Positions 38,501 to 45,258 of a DNA stretch of 64,000 bases are shown here, in pieces (the stretch's first letter is position 1; every line of letters begins with the position of its first letter). Below the pieces are notes generated by a model. It saw only the letters and a list, made by a program, of their open reading frames with translations. It ran no database searches and was not told where the DNA came from. This stretch comes from Treponema parvum (GTDB taxonomy: Bacteria; Spirochaetota; Spirochaetia; Treponematales; Treponemataceae), in contig NZ_CP054142.1 of assembly GCF_017893965.1 (NCBI RefSeq), forward strand, positions 496,001-560,000, read 5' to 3'. A program made the translations under genes and the position numbers.

Positions 38501-38548
38501 ACGATTTTAAAAGAGGCTAAGGAAAATTTAAAAGACGCCGCTGAATAG
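35513..38548 (+). CDS. Large TPR protein with acidic low-complexity middle
   Basis: A 1011-residue protein. Residues about 1-480 are at least ten tetratricopeptide repeats (AIRLYKSLLSKKPDSKILMF, ALPYYQKIIAIDPNNF, ALDSYNKALEIDAGS and others). Residues about 490-890 are extremely acidic and probably disordered (repeated DDE and EDD), containing an Ala/Glu coiled stretch. The last 100 residues are a folded helical end. No signal peptide is seen, so it is probably cytoplasmic and a scaffold, by inference. The AGGAG ribosome site precedes the ATG used. Confidence 0.8.
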   Translation: MSNTEVILKRADDATTARDFSLAIRLYKSLLSKKPDSKILMFKLGSTYVKSGNDEKALPYYQKIIAIDPNNFNALVDLGGIYRRMKRFEDSLSVLQKAEKINKSDPQINYNFGFTYKFMGEYEKALSCFRAAIEENPNDVLAYNHMGVIYALRNDHVAAVSIYRRGLKIDPNHPVLNLNLAESFEALKQNDNAAAAYKAALRARPGWQEAIEKYAKLLLRTKHRKTTERMLSQTLDFDSKNVNLHILMGRCLSSQSDYRAALDSYNKALEIDAGSKKAVLGAALMNEKLGVKARSVELMQQLESAEPDDIDIKEKYAHVLLSSEHFEAALKRINTVLKTSPQRLQALNLLGQYYLCVGNDGKAEETYAEIESVNPSYADYLKDASLRCQQIGNTTKAKRYIDRYLKIKPTEPSGLLIAATISEISDAASTALACYHKVLKYDRYNAIALEAVKRLGEKVTEENLRKAEEEKEMEEIDFEDDIPAVSMDIDESLFENSHKDKNGNDFESEEFDFDAWGNEHPVIAKDEGLEFADDEDIEDDDEKPIGLNSLIDDGGPVEPDRKPQRRSGPFDEPADGRGGFEMEDIEDDDILGLGEQSKPRSLPERTPDRTPSQRAPEKPASSDDWEEDLGGFTDDDYKEDDTGDKKADFGTDSDAKGSEDFDSLAKEASEEAIKAAAEAKKSAEEAQEAAQAAQEAAESVKNAQDEDVPAELKEAYDGSDYDEPLAKNVELPVEDEEVLGDEDAETLSEDESAVFDEDFDIENAETLADDDEVLSDEKDIGADDTEIADETTDEDMEFIPPEDLIADDEEPSDAGIIYDETEKAVGGYDEEHEEGDDVLSADEPADEDAELSAVPEEDADVLEDDLSPAEDDLEDIPGDFTEDSGMDETAENKTELLKLFQRLQMLSSCLPPEKKSVFMESMDRIRMDYVVSKLEGRHGLLATAQEIRGSDPTLEQSTEEAHDPELSGAGLTSAVLDIMSEMSDELTDKTLTAALNTILKEAKENLKDAAE

Positions 38549-38664
38549 GCGCGGCGCTTTTAATTTCGAGTTTTCTATTGAAAACTCGTTTATTGAACTG
38601 TGCGCAAAAAGCGCACGAATGCAACAGTCTTCAAAATTGACATTTTGTTCGACTGTTGCATTTT
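38536..38664. repeat. Cluster of four hairpins after the TPR gene
   Basis: Hairpins at 38536-38556 (6-bp stem CGCCGC then CTTTT, overlapping the stop codon), 38567-38588 (CGAGTTTTC stem, 4-base loop), 38600-38616 (GTGCGC stem) and 38620-38660 (TGCAACAGTC stem, then TTTT). The first and last look like terminators; the middle two are unexplained. The remaining bases to 38734 show nothing else. Confidence 0.7.
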
Positions 38665-38734
38665 AAGGAAAGTTTAACTTCGATCGCTGAAATATCGCGG
38701 TCTCGTTAAACGACGAGTTTCGGGCAAAACAGGC

Positions 38735-39880
38735 TTACATTCGTATTATTCTTGAATGAGTCAGAACCGTGTTTCCCTCTTCGGTGATCAATATGTCGTT
38801 TTCCAGTCGGACGCCGCCTGTTATGGGGTTGTATAATCCCGGCTCGAGAGTAACGACCATTCCCGGAATAAATTTTTTTTCTGCGGAAGAGCGTTTGCTT
38901 ACAAAGGGTTCTTCATGAATTTCAAGACCGATTCCGTGTCCCAAAGAATGCGGCATCGCCCGCTTTGCTTTTGAAAATATTTCTTCCGCCTTTGCGGACG
39001 CTGCGATAATCGGAACGTCTTTTTTATAAAGTTTTAAGCATTCGTCGTAAGCTTTTTGCACCAACTTTATCTGCCGTTCCGCCGCGGCCGAAAGTTTTCC
39101 TTTTGCTACGGTCAACGTAACATCGCTCGTATAACCGTCGTAAACCACACCGAAGTCTAAGATGGAAAGTCCGTTTGTAGGCCATTGCCCGTCCGTATAA
39201 TTGGGAAAGCAGTGAATGGCAAAACTGCGGGCGCCGCCTGCCGCAAGCGTGTCGAACCCCGTTTTTTCACATCCGTTTTTGCGGCATTCCGCTTCGATAA
39301 AAAGAGCCGCGTCCGTTTCCGTTTTTATATCGCCGGATCTTATTTTTTCTTCGATAAGATCAATAATCTTATCTGTAACGCGAGCGGCGTTTTTTATGCA
39401 CTCGACTTCGTAATCATCCTTTATCGCACGCATGGAACGTGCTTGCTGGTGCAGGCTGTTTTCCCTGCATCGAACATCCCATCCCGAAAGCGTATCTATG
39501 TATTGCAAAAAAAGCGGATAAGGCGTACAGTCCGGAAGTTCCGCTACGAGTTTTCCTTGAATGTTCATGGAATTTAAAACGGCTTTTACAGCCCTTGTAC
39601 TCTGCCTTTCATACTGAGAATAGGCGATAATGTTATCGACGTGAGCGTGACATTTTGCGGTATTTTCATCCCACGGAATTAAAAAATTTTTTTCGTCGTC
39701 AAAGAATATGAATAAGGCGTCTGCCGGGTGCCCGGTAAAATATCTTACGCACGCGTCGCGTCTGGATTCCGTATCTTCAAAAATTGCAGCCGTTATCCCG
39801 TATTTTTTCATCTGTGCGGCAAGTTTTGCCCTTCTCTGAGCGTATATTTTTTGTAACCGGTCGTCCTGTATTGCGGTCAT
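38735..39880 (-). CDS. M24-family Xaa-Pro aminopeptidase
   Basis: A 381-residue metallopeptidase. The N-terminal creatinase-like domain (RRAKLAAQMKKYGITAAIF) is followed by the pita-bread catalytic domain with the ligands in LDFGVVYDGYTSDVT (two Asp), SLGHGIGLEIHEEP (His), VTLEPGLYNP (Glu) and RLENDILITEEG (Glu). It removes N-terminal residues preceding proline in the cytoplasm. The start overlaps the end of murJ by 4 bases, so the two are translationally coupled. Confidence 0.9.
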   Translation of the reverse strand: MTAIQDDRLQKIYAQRRAKLAAQMKKYGITAAIFEDTESRRDACVRYFTGHPADALFIFFDDEKNFLIPWDENTAKCHAHVDNIIAYSQYERQSTRAVKAVLNSMNIQGKLVAELPDCTPYPLFLQYIDTLSGWDVRCRENSLHQQARSMRAIKDDYEVECIKNAARVTDKIIDLIEEKIRSGDIKTETDAALFIEAECRKNGCEKTGFDTLAAGGARSFAIHCFPNYTDGQWPTNGLSILDFGVVYDGYTSDVTLTVAKGKLSAAAERQIKLVQKAYDECLKLYKKDVPIIAASAKAEEIFSKAKRAMPHSLGHGIGLEIHEEPFVSKRSSAEKKFIPGMVVTLEPGLYNPITGGVRLENDILITEEGNTVLTHSRIIRM

Positions 39881-41472
39881 TTTTTTCTCCCGATCTTGTG
39901 AATGATTATTCGCGCTATATTGTCTTTACTGATTACAAGCAAAATTATTCCCGTCGTGCTGAAAACCGCCGCCGTTATAGCAAGCGGCAGCCCGTAGGCT
40001 ATGAGTTTTGCACGGCCTGAAAAGTGAACTCTTAGAAATTCCAGCGTAAAAAACGCGGGAATCGCCGCTGTTGCAGAAAAAAAAGTCAATTTTGCAAGAT
40101 ATAAAAGCGATGACTTTACGATCTTTGCCACACAGATTGTTTTTATTCCGTTTAAAAACACAAATAAAAAAACGGTGTTGGCAAAACTTGCTATCGTCAA
40201 GGAGAGCGCGATGCCTCCGCCTTTCATCTTGCCGACAAGCAAAAACGCCAGAAAGATATTTACGGCAAAACCGAGTATTCCCGCCATGGTCGGTTTTTTC
40301 GTACACCCTTGGGCGTAAAACGCCGGCGCAATTACGCGGTTCAAGGCGATAAAACACAGTCCTAAAATGTGAAAATTAAAGGCTCTGAGGGTGAGCATAA
40401 CCGACATTTGATTAAAGCGATTATTTTTGTAGATGAGTGAAATTATCTCCCGTCCCGAAACAAGAGAATAAAAAGTTACAGGAATCGTTATGAGCATTAT
40501 GATTTTTACGGCATTGAGCAGCATATTGTTAAAGTTTTCCCAGTCTTCTTTTTTCGCCAGCCCCGATAAATCCGGAAGAATCACGGTGCCTATGGAAACG
40601 GCGAAAATTCCCAAAATAAGTTCCTGAAGGCGAAGAGAATATTGCAGACTCGAAACAATTCCCGTGCCTGCTTTGCCCGCCAAAGCTGTAGAGACTATGT
40701 CGTTTAACTGGTATGCGGCCATCCCTACGATAGTAGGCCCTATGAGCGTAATAACCTTTTTCGTTCCCGGATTTGAAAACGATTTTTTTAGAGGCGCCAG
40801 TTTAATCTTCCAATTTGTCTTTAAAACAAACGGCAGTTGAAAAAGCGCCTGTATTATTCCGCCTGTGACCACTCCTGTGGCCATAGCTCGTGCTGGATTT
40901 GCCGTATGCGGCGATAATATGTAAGTTGAAGAGATGACGACAATGTTGAACAGAATCGGAGTTGCGCCCGAAGGTGAGAAAATATTTACGCCGTTAAGTA
41001 TTCCCTGAAAAAACGCCGCCGTAGAAATCACGAAAAGGTAGGGGAACATTATTCTTGTCAGGATAATTGTTTCCTGCAATGTCTGCGTGTCGGTTTTATT
41101 AAAAAAAAGTTTAACTATAAATGGAGTAAAGATCATGCCGAGCGTAACGAATATTGCCGTAATAAAAGAAGCGACTGTAAAAGTTGACGCTATAAATTCT
41201 TTAGTTTTTGCAGGATCGTTTTCTTCTACGTATCCTCGGAAAGTCGGAATAAACGCGACGGATATGCTGTTTTCCGCAAAAAGGCGTCTGAACAAGTTTG
41301 GGATCAAAAAAGCGATGGAAAAGGCGTCCGCCAGATGACCCGTTCCGAGAAAGGAAGCCTTTGTCATTTCCCGAATAAGCCCCAAAAGCCTTGACAACAA
41401 GATTAATATGGAAAGTTTTATACCCGCAGAAGTTAAAGATGTCTTTTTGCGCGGTTCAGCGATGTCGGACAT
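39877..41472 (-). CDS. murJ: Lipid II flippase MurJ
   Basis: A 531-residue membrane protein with 13-14 hydrophobic helices and the MurJ/MviN signature (LSRLLGLIREM, ADAFSIAFLIPNLFRRLFAE, NSISVAFIP). It moves lipid II across the inner membrane for peptidoglycan synthesis. It overlaps the downstream peptidase gene by ATGA. The region upstream on the same strand holds the SUMF1-like genes, which are separate. Confidence 0.93.
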   Translation of the reverse strand: MSDIAEPRKKTSLTSAGIKLSILILLSRLLGLIREMTKASFLGTGHLADAFSIAFLIPNLFRRLFAENSISVAFIPTFRGYVEENDPAKTKEFIASTFTVASFITAIFVTLGMIFTPFIVKLFFNKTDTQTLQETIILTRIMFPYLFVISTAAFFQGILNGVNIFSPSGATPILFNIVVISSTYILSPHTANPARAMATGVVTGGIIQALFQLPFVLKTNWKIKLAPLKKSFSNPGTKKVITLIGPTIVGMAAYQLNDIVSTALAGKAGTGIVSSLQYSLRLQELILGIFAVSIGTVILPDLSGLAKKEDWENFNNMLLNAVKIIMLITIPVTFYSLVSGREIISLIYKNNRFNQMSVMLTLRAFNFHILGLCFIALNRVIAPAFYAQGCTKKPTMAGILGFAVNIFLAFLLVGKMKGGGIALSLTIASFANTVFLFVFLNGIKTICVAKIVKSSLLYLAKLTFFSATAAIPAFFTLEFLRVHFSGRAKLIAYGLPLAITAAVFSTTGIILLVISKDNIARIIIHKIGRKK

Positions 41473-41567
41473 ATTTATTACAGCATATAGATGTTGGTTA
41501 AATTTTTCAATGATAATTCGACCGATAATTTCTTAAGGCGATTTTTCGATTTTCGGCGTTTCAAGTT

Positions 41568-42608
41568 TTATCTATAGGGGCGCCACGCCAAGCGGAAGCC
41601 AATAGAGGGGCCCTTGTCGTTGCCGTAGTTCCGTATGCCTACAGTGCAGGTCTTTGCACCCCAGTCCCAATAGCCGCCGCGTATAACACGGCGCTCGCCC
41701 GACGCGGGACCTTGAGGATCGGTAACCGCTTCGATTGTTATCGTTTCTTTATACCAATCAAAACACCATTCCAAGACATTTCCCGACATGTCATATAAAC
41801 CAAGTGCATTCGCTCTTTTTTCTCCTACAGGATGAGTTTTACTTCCTGAATTACGATTATACCATGCAACCTCTCCTGTCTCATCCGTGTCCCACTTGTC
41901 TTTTGCTCCGCTTGCACTGTTCACTTTGGTAAGCCATACATCTCCGTATTGTGCCGCATTTGTGCTGTCGCTTCCCTGCCAGCGGGCTGCATATTCCCCT
42001 TCGGCAGCGGTAGGAAGCCTAAAGCCTTTTTTATCCATACGGGGCTCGGCATATTTGCAATCATCTTCTGCCGTTGCGTCTTTTAATACCGCATCATCAT
42101 TTCTTCGGTATACGCATTGCTCTATTCCTTTTTCTTTTTCCGTATACGCATTACACCATACCATGCAGTCCCGCCAGCTTATAGTTGTTACAGGCTCATA
42201 TTCGCTTCCTGTTCCGTCTTTGCCTTTTTGCCCTGGATTTTCAAATTTGTAACCATGTCCAGGTTGTACCGCCCAATCGTACACTTCTTTCCACAGTTTA
42301 TAGGTTACCTCCGTCTTGCCCAGCATGTAGGTGCTTAATTTTACCGTGCGATCTTTAATAAATACGCCTTTCCACTCGGCTTCATTTCCGGGTAAGGTGT
42401 AGTCAGGGTCAAGGCCGACGATGCCTCTTGTAGGCGGTATTATTTTTACAAAATCCCCTGCATCTTCAAAAGAACCTACATCGGGCGGTGTGGGCGGCGT
42501 TCCGCCTCCTCCCGCGTTATTCGGGCAGGCGGTGAACATAATTGCGATGAACAGCACAAAAGCTGCTCCCAAAAAGGCGAGTGCCTTGTGTTTTGAACTT
42601 GTTTTCAT
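41568..42608 (-). CDS. SUMF1/FGE-fold lipoprotein A
   Basis: A 346-residue lipoprotein: signal MKTSSKHKALAFLGAAFVLF and lipobox FTACPNN. After a Gly/Pro linker the domain is the formylglycine-generating-enzyme fold (TYMLGKTEVTYKLWKEVYDW, ISWRDCMVWCNAYTE, GFRLPTAAEGEYAARWQGSD, GLYDMSGNVLEWCFDWYKE, VIRGGYWDW, IGFRLAWRPYR). It is close kin of lipoprotein B. The usual AEWEYAAR is AEGEYAAR here. The last 30 residues align with the variable end of DGR target proteins, but no hairpins follow. Surface display is inferred from the Treponema TvpA precedent. Confidence 0.85.
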   Translation of the reverse strand: MKTSSKHKALAFLGAAFVLFIAIMFTACPNNAGGGGTPPTPPDVGSFEDAGDFVKIIPPTRGIVGLDPDYTLPGNEAEWKGVFIKDRTVKLSTYMLGKTEVTYKLWKEVYDWAVQPGHGYKFENPGQKGKDGTGSEYEPVTTISWRDCMVWCNAYTEKEKGIEQCVYRRNDDAVLKDATAEDDCKYAEPRMDKKGFRLPTAAEGEYAARWQGSDSTNAAQYGDVWLTKVNSASGAKDKWDTDETGEVAWYNRNSGSKTHPVGEKRANALGLYDMSGNVLEWCFDWYKETITIEAVTDPQGPASGERRVIRGGYWDWGAKTCTVGIRNYGNDKGPSIGFRLAWRPYR

Positions 42609-42627
42609 CTTGAAAACCTCCTCTTTT

Positions 42628-42671
42628 AGGGGGAGAAAACACCTCGTTCAGAGCAAGGTTTTTCTCCCCCT
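42628..42671 (-). promoter_or_regulatory. Leader hairpin upstream of SUMF1 lipoprotein A
   Basis: A 12-bp stem (AGGGGGAGAAAA with its complement), extended by an inner ACCT/AGGT pairing, ends 20 bases before the ATG and just upstream of the AGGAGG ribosome site. It could be a terminator for transcription from lipoprotein B, or a 5'-leader structure controlling A. Confidence 0.55.
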
Positions 42672-42740
42672 ATAACCCCCTCTTTTTCCCGCGCTGCGAA
42701 CATGCAGCTTTTTTATGTACATTCAAACAATGCGGTATGT

Positions 42741-43035
42741 TCCGTACATGGATGTACGGAAAAGCCGTAAGTAATCGATGTTTTGGCAGGCGGTGAGCCT
42801 GCCAAAACTCGAGTTGGAAATCGGACAGGACGTCCGATTTCCATACCTGCCCCTAAGAACCCGTAGAAACGCGGGAAGGTTTGTTTATCTTTTTAGCTGC
42901 GAGCAATTTTTCAAAATTGCGAGCTAAAAACCGTCTGTATGCGATGTTTTGCCGTGAGGAAAAACTCGAAACTCAAAATCGGACACGGATGTACATTCTC
43001 CAACCGCTACGGATGGCGGTGGTTTCAAACTTCCA
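42741..43035. repeat. Palindrome-rich gap between SUMF1 genes (four hairpins)
   Basis: Perfect palindromes at 42741-42760 (9-bp stem), 42780-42808 (12-bp, GTTTTGGCAGGC), 42816-42842 (11-bp, GGAAATCGGAC, loop AGGAC) and 42890-42930 (nested, TTTTTAGCT and GCAATTTT stems). No gene is present in the 493 bases between the two lipoprotein genes. Confidence 0.85.
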
Positions 43036-43098
43036 AGAGTTTTAGACGCAAGTCTAAAACTCTAAGATGAAAAATGTACAGGACGTACATTTTTCATC
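43036..43098 (-). repeat. Tandem perfect hairpins directly after the variable region of SUMF1 B
   Basis: Two perfect hairpins: 43066-43098 (14-bp stem GATGAAAAATGTAC, 5-base loop) begins 3 bases after the stop codon in the direction of transcription, and 43036-43063 (12-bp stem AGAGTTTTAGAC, 4-base loop) follows. DGR targets characteristically carry a hairpin or cruciform just downstream of the variable region, so these fit that role; they could also be transcription terminators. Confidence 0.7.
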
Positions 43099-43101
43099 GG
43101 C

Positions 43102-44193
43102 TCAAGGCCGACACGCCAGGCGGAAACCAAGATTGCCGTTCCTGATGCCAGGACTGAAGTAGTCCCGCTTGCCCCCAGTGCAGTCGTACGCGTTGTAGCC
43201 CCAACTGCCGCCGCGCCTGACGCGGCTAGAGCCTGACGCGGCACCTTGAGGATCGGTAACAATACCACCTTGCTCATAAGCACTATCGTTTGATGCAGGG
43301 GCATCCTTATACCTATCAAAACACCATTCCCAGACATTACCGCTCATATCGTGTAAACCGAGTGCATTCGCTCTCTTTTTTCCTACAGGATGAGTTTTTC
43401 CTCCTGAATTACCACTATACCATGCAACGGCTTTTGTCTCATCCGCATCATTCCAGTCGGCTTTTGCTCCGCTTGCACTGTTTAGTTTGGTCAGCCATAC
43501 ATCGCCGTATTGCACCGCATTTGTTTTATCGCTTCCCTGCCAGCGGGCCGCATATTCCCACTCGGCTTCAGTAGGAAGTCTAAAGCCTTTTTTACTCATA
43601 TCGGCATAGGCGGCATCGCAAGCAGCTGTATCAGTCGCATTTTTTAATACGGTAGAATCGGTTTTGCTTTTGCGGTATACGCATTGCTCATCGGAGCCCA
43701 GCTTTATTTGAGTATACGCATTACACCACACAATGCAGTCCCGCCAGTTTATAGTCGTTACAGGCTCATCTTCACTTCCGGTTCCATCACTGCCTTTTTG
43801 CCCCGCATTGGCAAATACATACCCATGTTCAGGTTTTACCGCCTCGTCGTAGACTTCTTTCCACAGTTTATACGTTACCTCTGTTTTGCCCAGCATGTAG
43901 GTGCTTAATTTTACCTTCCGGTCTTTAATAAATACACCTTTCCAATGAGCCCCAGTTCCGGGTAAGGTGTAGTCAGGGTCAACGCCCGTAATGGTTGCCC
44001 CTTGAATGTCTACAAACTCGTATACGATTTCAGGGGGTGCAGGCGGCGTGGCACTGCCCGAACCGCTTCCGCCCGCATTATTCGGGCAGCCTGTAAAGAC
44101 CAATGCCAAAACTGCGGCTAAGATGAGCGCCGCGGCTCCCTTCGTTTTCAAAGCAAATGCTTTCTTGTTTTTGTTTGAGTTAAATTTTTTCAT
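43102..44193 (-). CDS. SUMF1/FGE-fold lipoprotein B, candidate DGR target
   Basis: A 363-residue lipoprotein with signal and lipobox (ALVFTGCPNN). The FGE-fold domain carries GKTEVTYKLWKEVYDEA, INWRDCIVWCNAYTQ, GFRLPTEAEWEYAARWQGSD and GLHDMSGNVWEWCFDRYKD. The last 35 residues (RRGGSWGYNAYDCTGG to NLGFRLACRP) hold at least eleven NNC codons (GGC, TAC, AAC, GAC, TTC, ATC) at ligand-loop positions, the outcome expected from adenine mutagenesis of AAC codons by a DGR. Hairpins follow the stop. Treponema denticola TvpA is the known relative. The gene is downstream of the HU-like gene. Confidence 0.85.
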   Translation of the reverse strand: MKKFNSNKNKKAFALKTKGAAALILAAVLALVFTGCPNNAGGSGSGSATPPAPPEIVYEFVDIQGATITGVDPDYTLPGTGAHWKGVFIKDRKVKLSTYMLGKTEVTYKLWKEVYDEAVKPEHGYVFANAGQKGSDGTGSEDEPVTTINWRDCIVWCNAYTQIKLGSDEQCVYRKSKTDSTVLKNATDTAACDAAYADMSKKGFRLPTEAEWEYAARWQGSDKTNAVQYGDVWLTKLNSASGAKADWNDADETKAVAWYSGNSGGKTHPVGKKRANALGLHDMSGNVWEWCFDRYKDAPASNDSAYEQGGIVTDPQGAASGSSRVRRGGSWGYNAYDCTGGKRDYFSPGIRNGNLGFRLACRP

Positions 44194-44271
44194 ACATCTT
44201 CTCCCTTAAAAATATTATTTGAATTGGATTGAATTAGTCCCAATCCGAAAGGACATACTATAGAAATGCAT

Positions 44272-44386
44272 GGGCTTATGTGCCCATGTTGTGTGGGGCT
44301 ATGCACCCATGACTTACGGGTTTGTGCACCCATATTGTACGGGGCTATGTACCCATACAGTTTGAAGTTACGCACCCATACTTTAC
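44272..44386 (-). repeat. Five-copy 23-bp tandem array in front of SUMF1 B
   Basis: Five units of exactly 23 bases (44272, 44295, 44318, 44341 and 44364), each containing the invariant core CCCAT and the pattern GGGCTATGCACCCAT with substitutions. Most units could form a GGG-CCC mini-hairpin. The array lies between the end of the HU-like gene and the start of lipoprotein B, overlapping the former's last codon. The period is not a multiple of three, so it is not coding. Confidence 0.92.
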
Positions 44387-45093
44387 GGTACAACCGTAAG
44401 CGGTTTAGCAAAACGGCCTGCCTTTACGGCTTTAAGAGGCTTGCCGCCGCCTGAATGTTTGGAGCGTACTTCTATATAGTACGTTCCGGCCGCCAAATCT
44501 GCCGGAATTATTGCCATAACTCGCGCGGGTTTGTTTTCGGCGATAACCGAAGCGCGAACGAGATTGCCCGTTTCAGGGATGAAAAAGATGCCCTGCGCCG
44601 CGTCCTTTTGGTTGAATTTGAGCCTTGAGCCGGTAAGCTGCACCACGCCGCCCTTGGTCAGTGTTGTGTTTACCGTGCCCGATACTATGTCGGAAACTTC
44701 GGTGATGTACGGGTCGGTACTTGCCGTTCCCGTCTTTTCACACCTGATTTTGCCGATTGCGGCTTTGAGCGCAGTTCCCGCCGTCATGTTCAAATTGACC
44801 GTGTGCCGTTTTTTGTCGAAAGAGTCGTTCGCCCCATTGAACACGCCCGATATGCTCAAAGCTGTGTTCATGAGCGGCGTGTTGAGCGCGCTGCCGTCGG
44901 CAATGAGCGAGGCGCACACTTCGCCGTAGATCTGCAAAACCGCCGAAACGTCGGCCCGCGTGAGCGTGGAACCTTTTTGCATCATCAAGTCGATAATCTC
45001 GTCAAGCGTGTACGAGCGCACATCCTGCGTCTGCGCCATAAAGTCGTCCGGCGCAGCGGTAAGTAAGTTTTCACGAAGAGAGTACTTTAGCAT
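44383..45093 (-). CDS. HU-like DNA-binding/DUF4469 (Ig-fold) protein
   Basis: A 236-residue protein. Residues about 1-120 resemble the HU-type DNA-binding domain found in Bacteroides and Treponema proteins (LDEIIDLMMQKGSTLTRADV, VSAVLQIYGEVCASLIADGS, VFNGANDSFD). Residues about 145-236 match the Ig-like DUF4469 domain (GGVVQLTGSRLKFNQKDAAQ, GIFFIPE, RVMAIIPADLAAGTYYIEVR). No signal peptide. A role in nucleoid or locus organisation is possible, but the function is unknown. The GGAGG ribosome site precedes the ATG; two leader hairpins lie upstream. Confidence 0.72.
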   Translation of the reverse strand: MLKYSLRENLLTAAPDDFMAQTQDVRSYTLDEIIDLMMQKGSTLTRADVSAVLQIYGEVCASLIADGSALNTPLMNTALSISGVFNGANDSFDKKRHTVNLNMTAGTALKAAIGKIRCEKTGTASTDPYITEVSDIVSGTVNTTLTKGGVVQLTGSRLKFNQKDAAQGIFFIPETGNLVRASVIAENKPARVMAIIPADLAAGTYYIEVRSKHSGGGKPLKAVKAGRFAKPLTVVP

Positions 45094-45117
45094 AAATACC
45101 TCCTTTTCTGTAGGAAT

Positions 45118-45142
45118 ATCCGCTTTGCAGATGAAAGCGGAT
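45118..45142 (-). promoter_or_regulatory. Leader hairpin just upstream of the HU-like gene ribosome site
   Basis: A 9-bp perfect stem (ATCCGCTTT with AAAGCGGAT, 7-base loop), 15 to 25 bases before the ribosome site of the HU-like gene. It may influence translation or message stability. Confidence 0.5.
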
Positions 45143-45172
45143 GTACAGGCAAACTATGGAAAAATAAAAAAA

Positions 45173-45202
45173 CGCACAAGGGCGCAATACTGCCTTTGTG
45201 CG
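45173..45202 (-). terminator. Rho-independent terminator or attenuator before the HU-like gene
   Basis: On the minus strand an 11-bp stem (one G-T wobble, CGCACAAAGGC) is followed by seven T residues. It sits 80 bases before the HU-like ATG and after the (CGAC)n tract, so it either ends the small repeat-containing transcript or acts as a leader attenuator. Confidence 0.75.
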
Positions 45203-45258
45203 TTCTATTACGTGAGAAAAGTTGTGTGCGTTTGAGTGAAAATTTATGCGGGCATGAG

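Noticed and set aside
44272-44386. CRISPR array
   Set aside because: The 23-bp units are contiguous with no spacers, vary between copies, and no cas genes are present.
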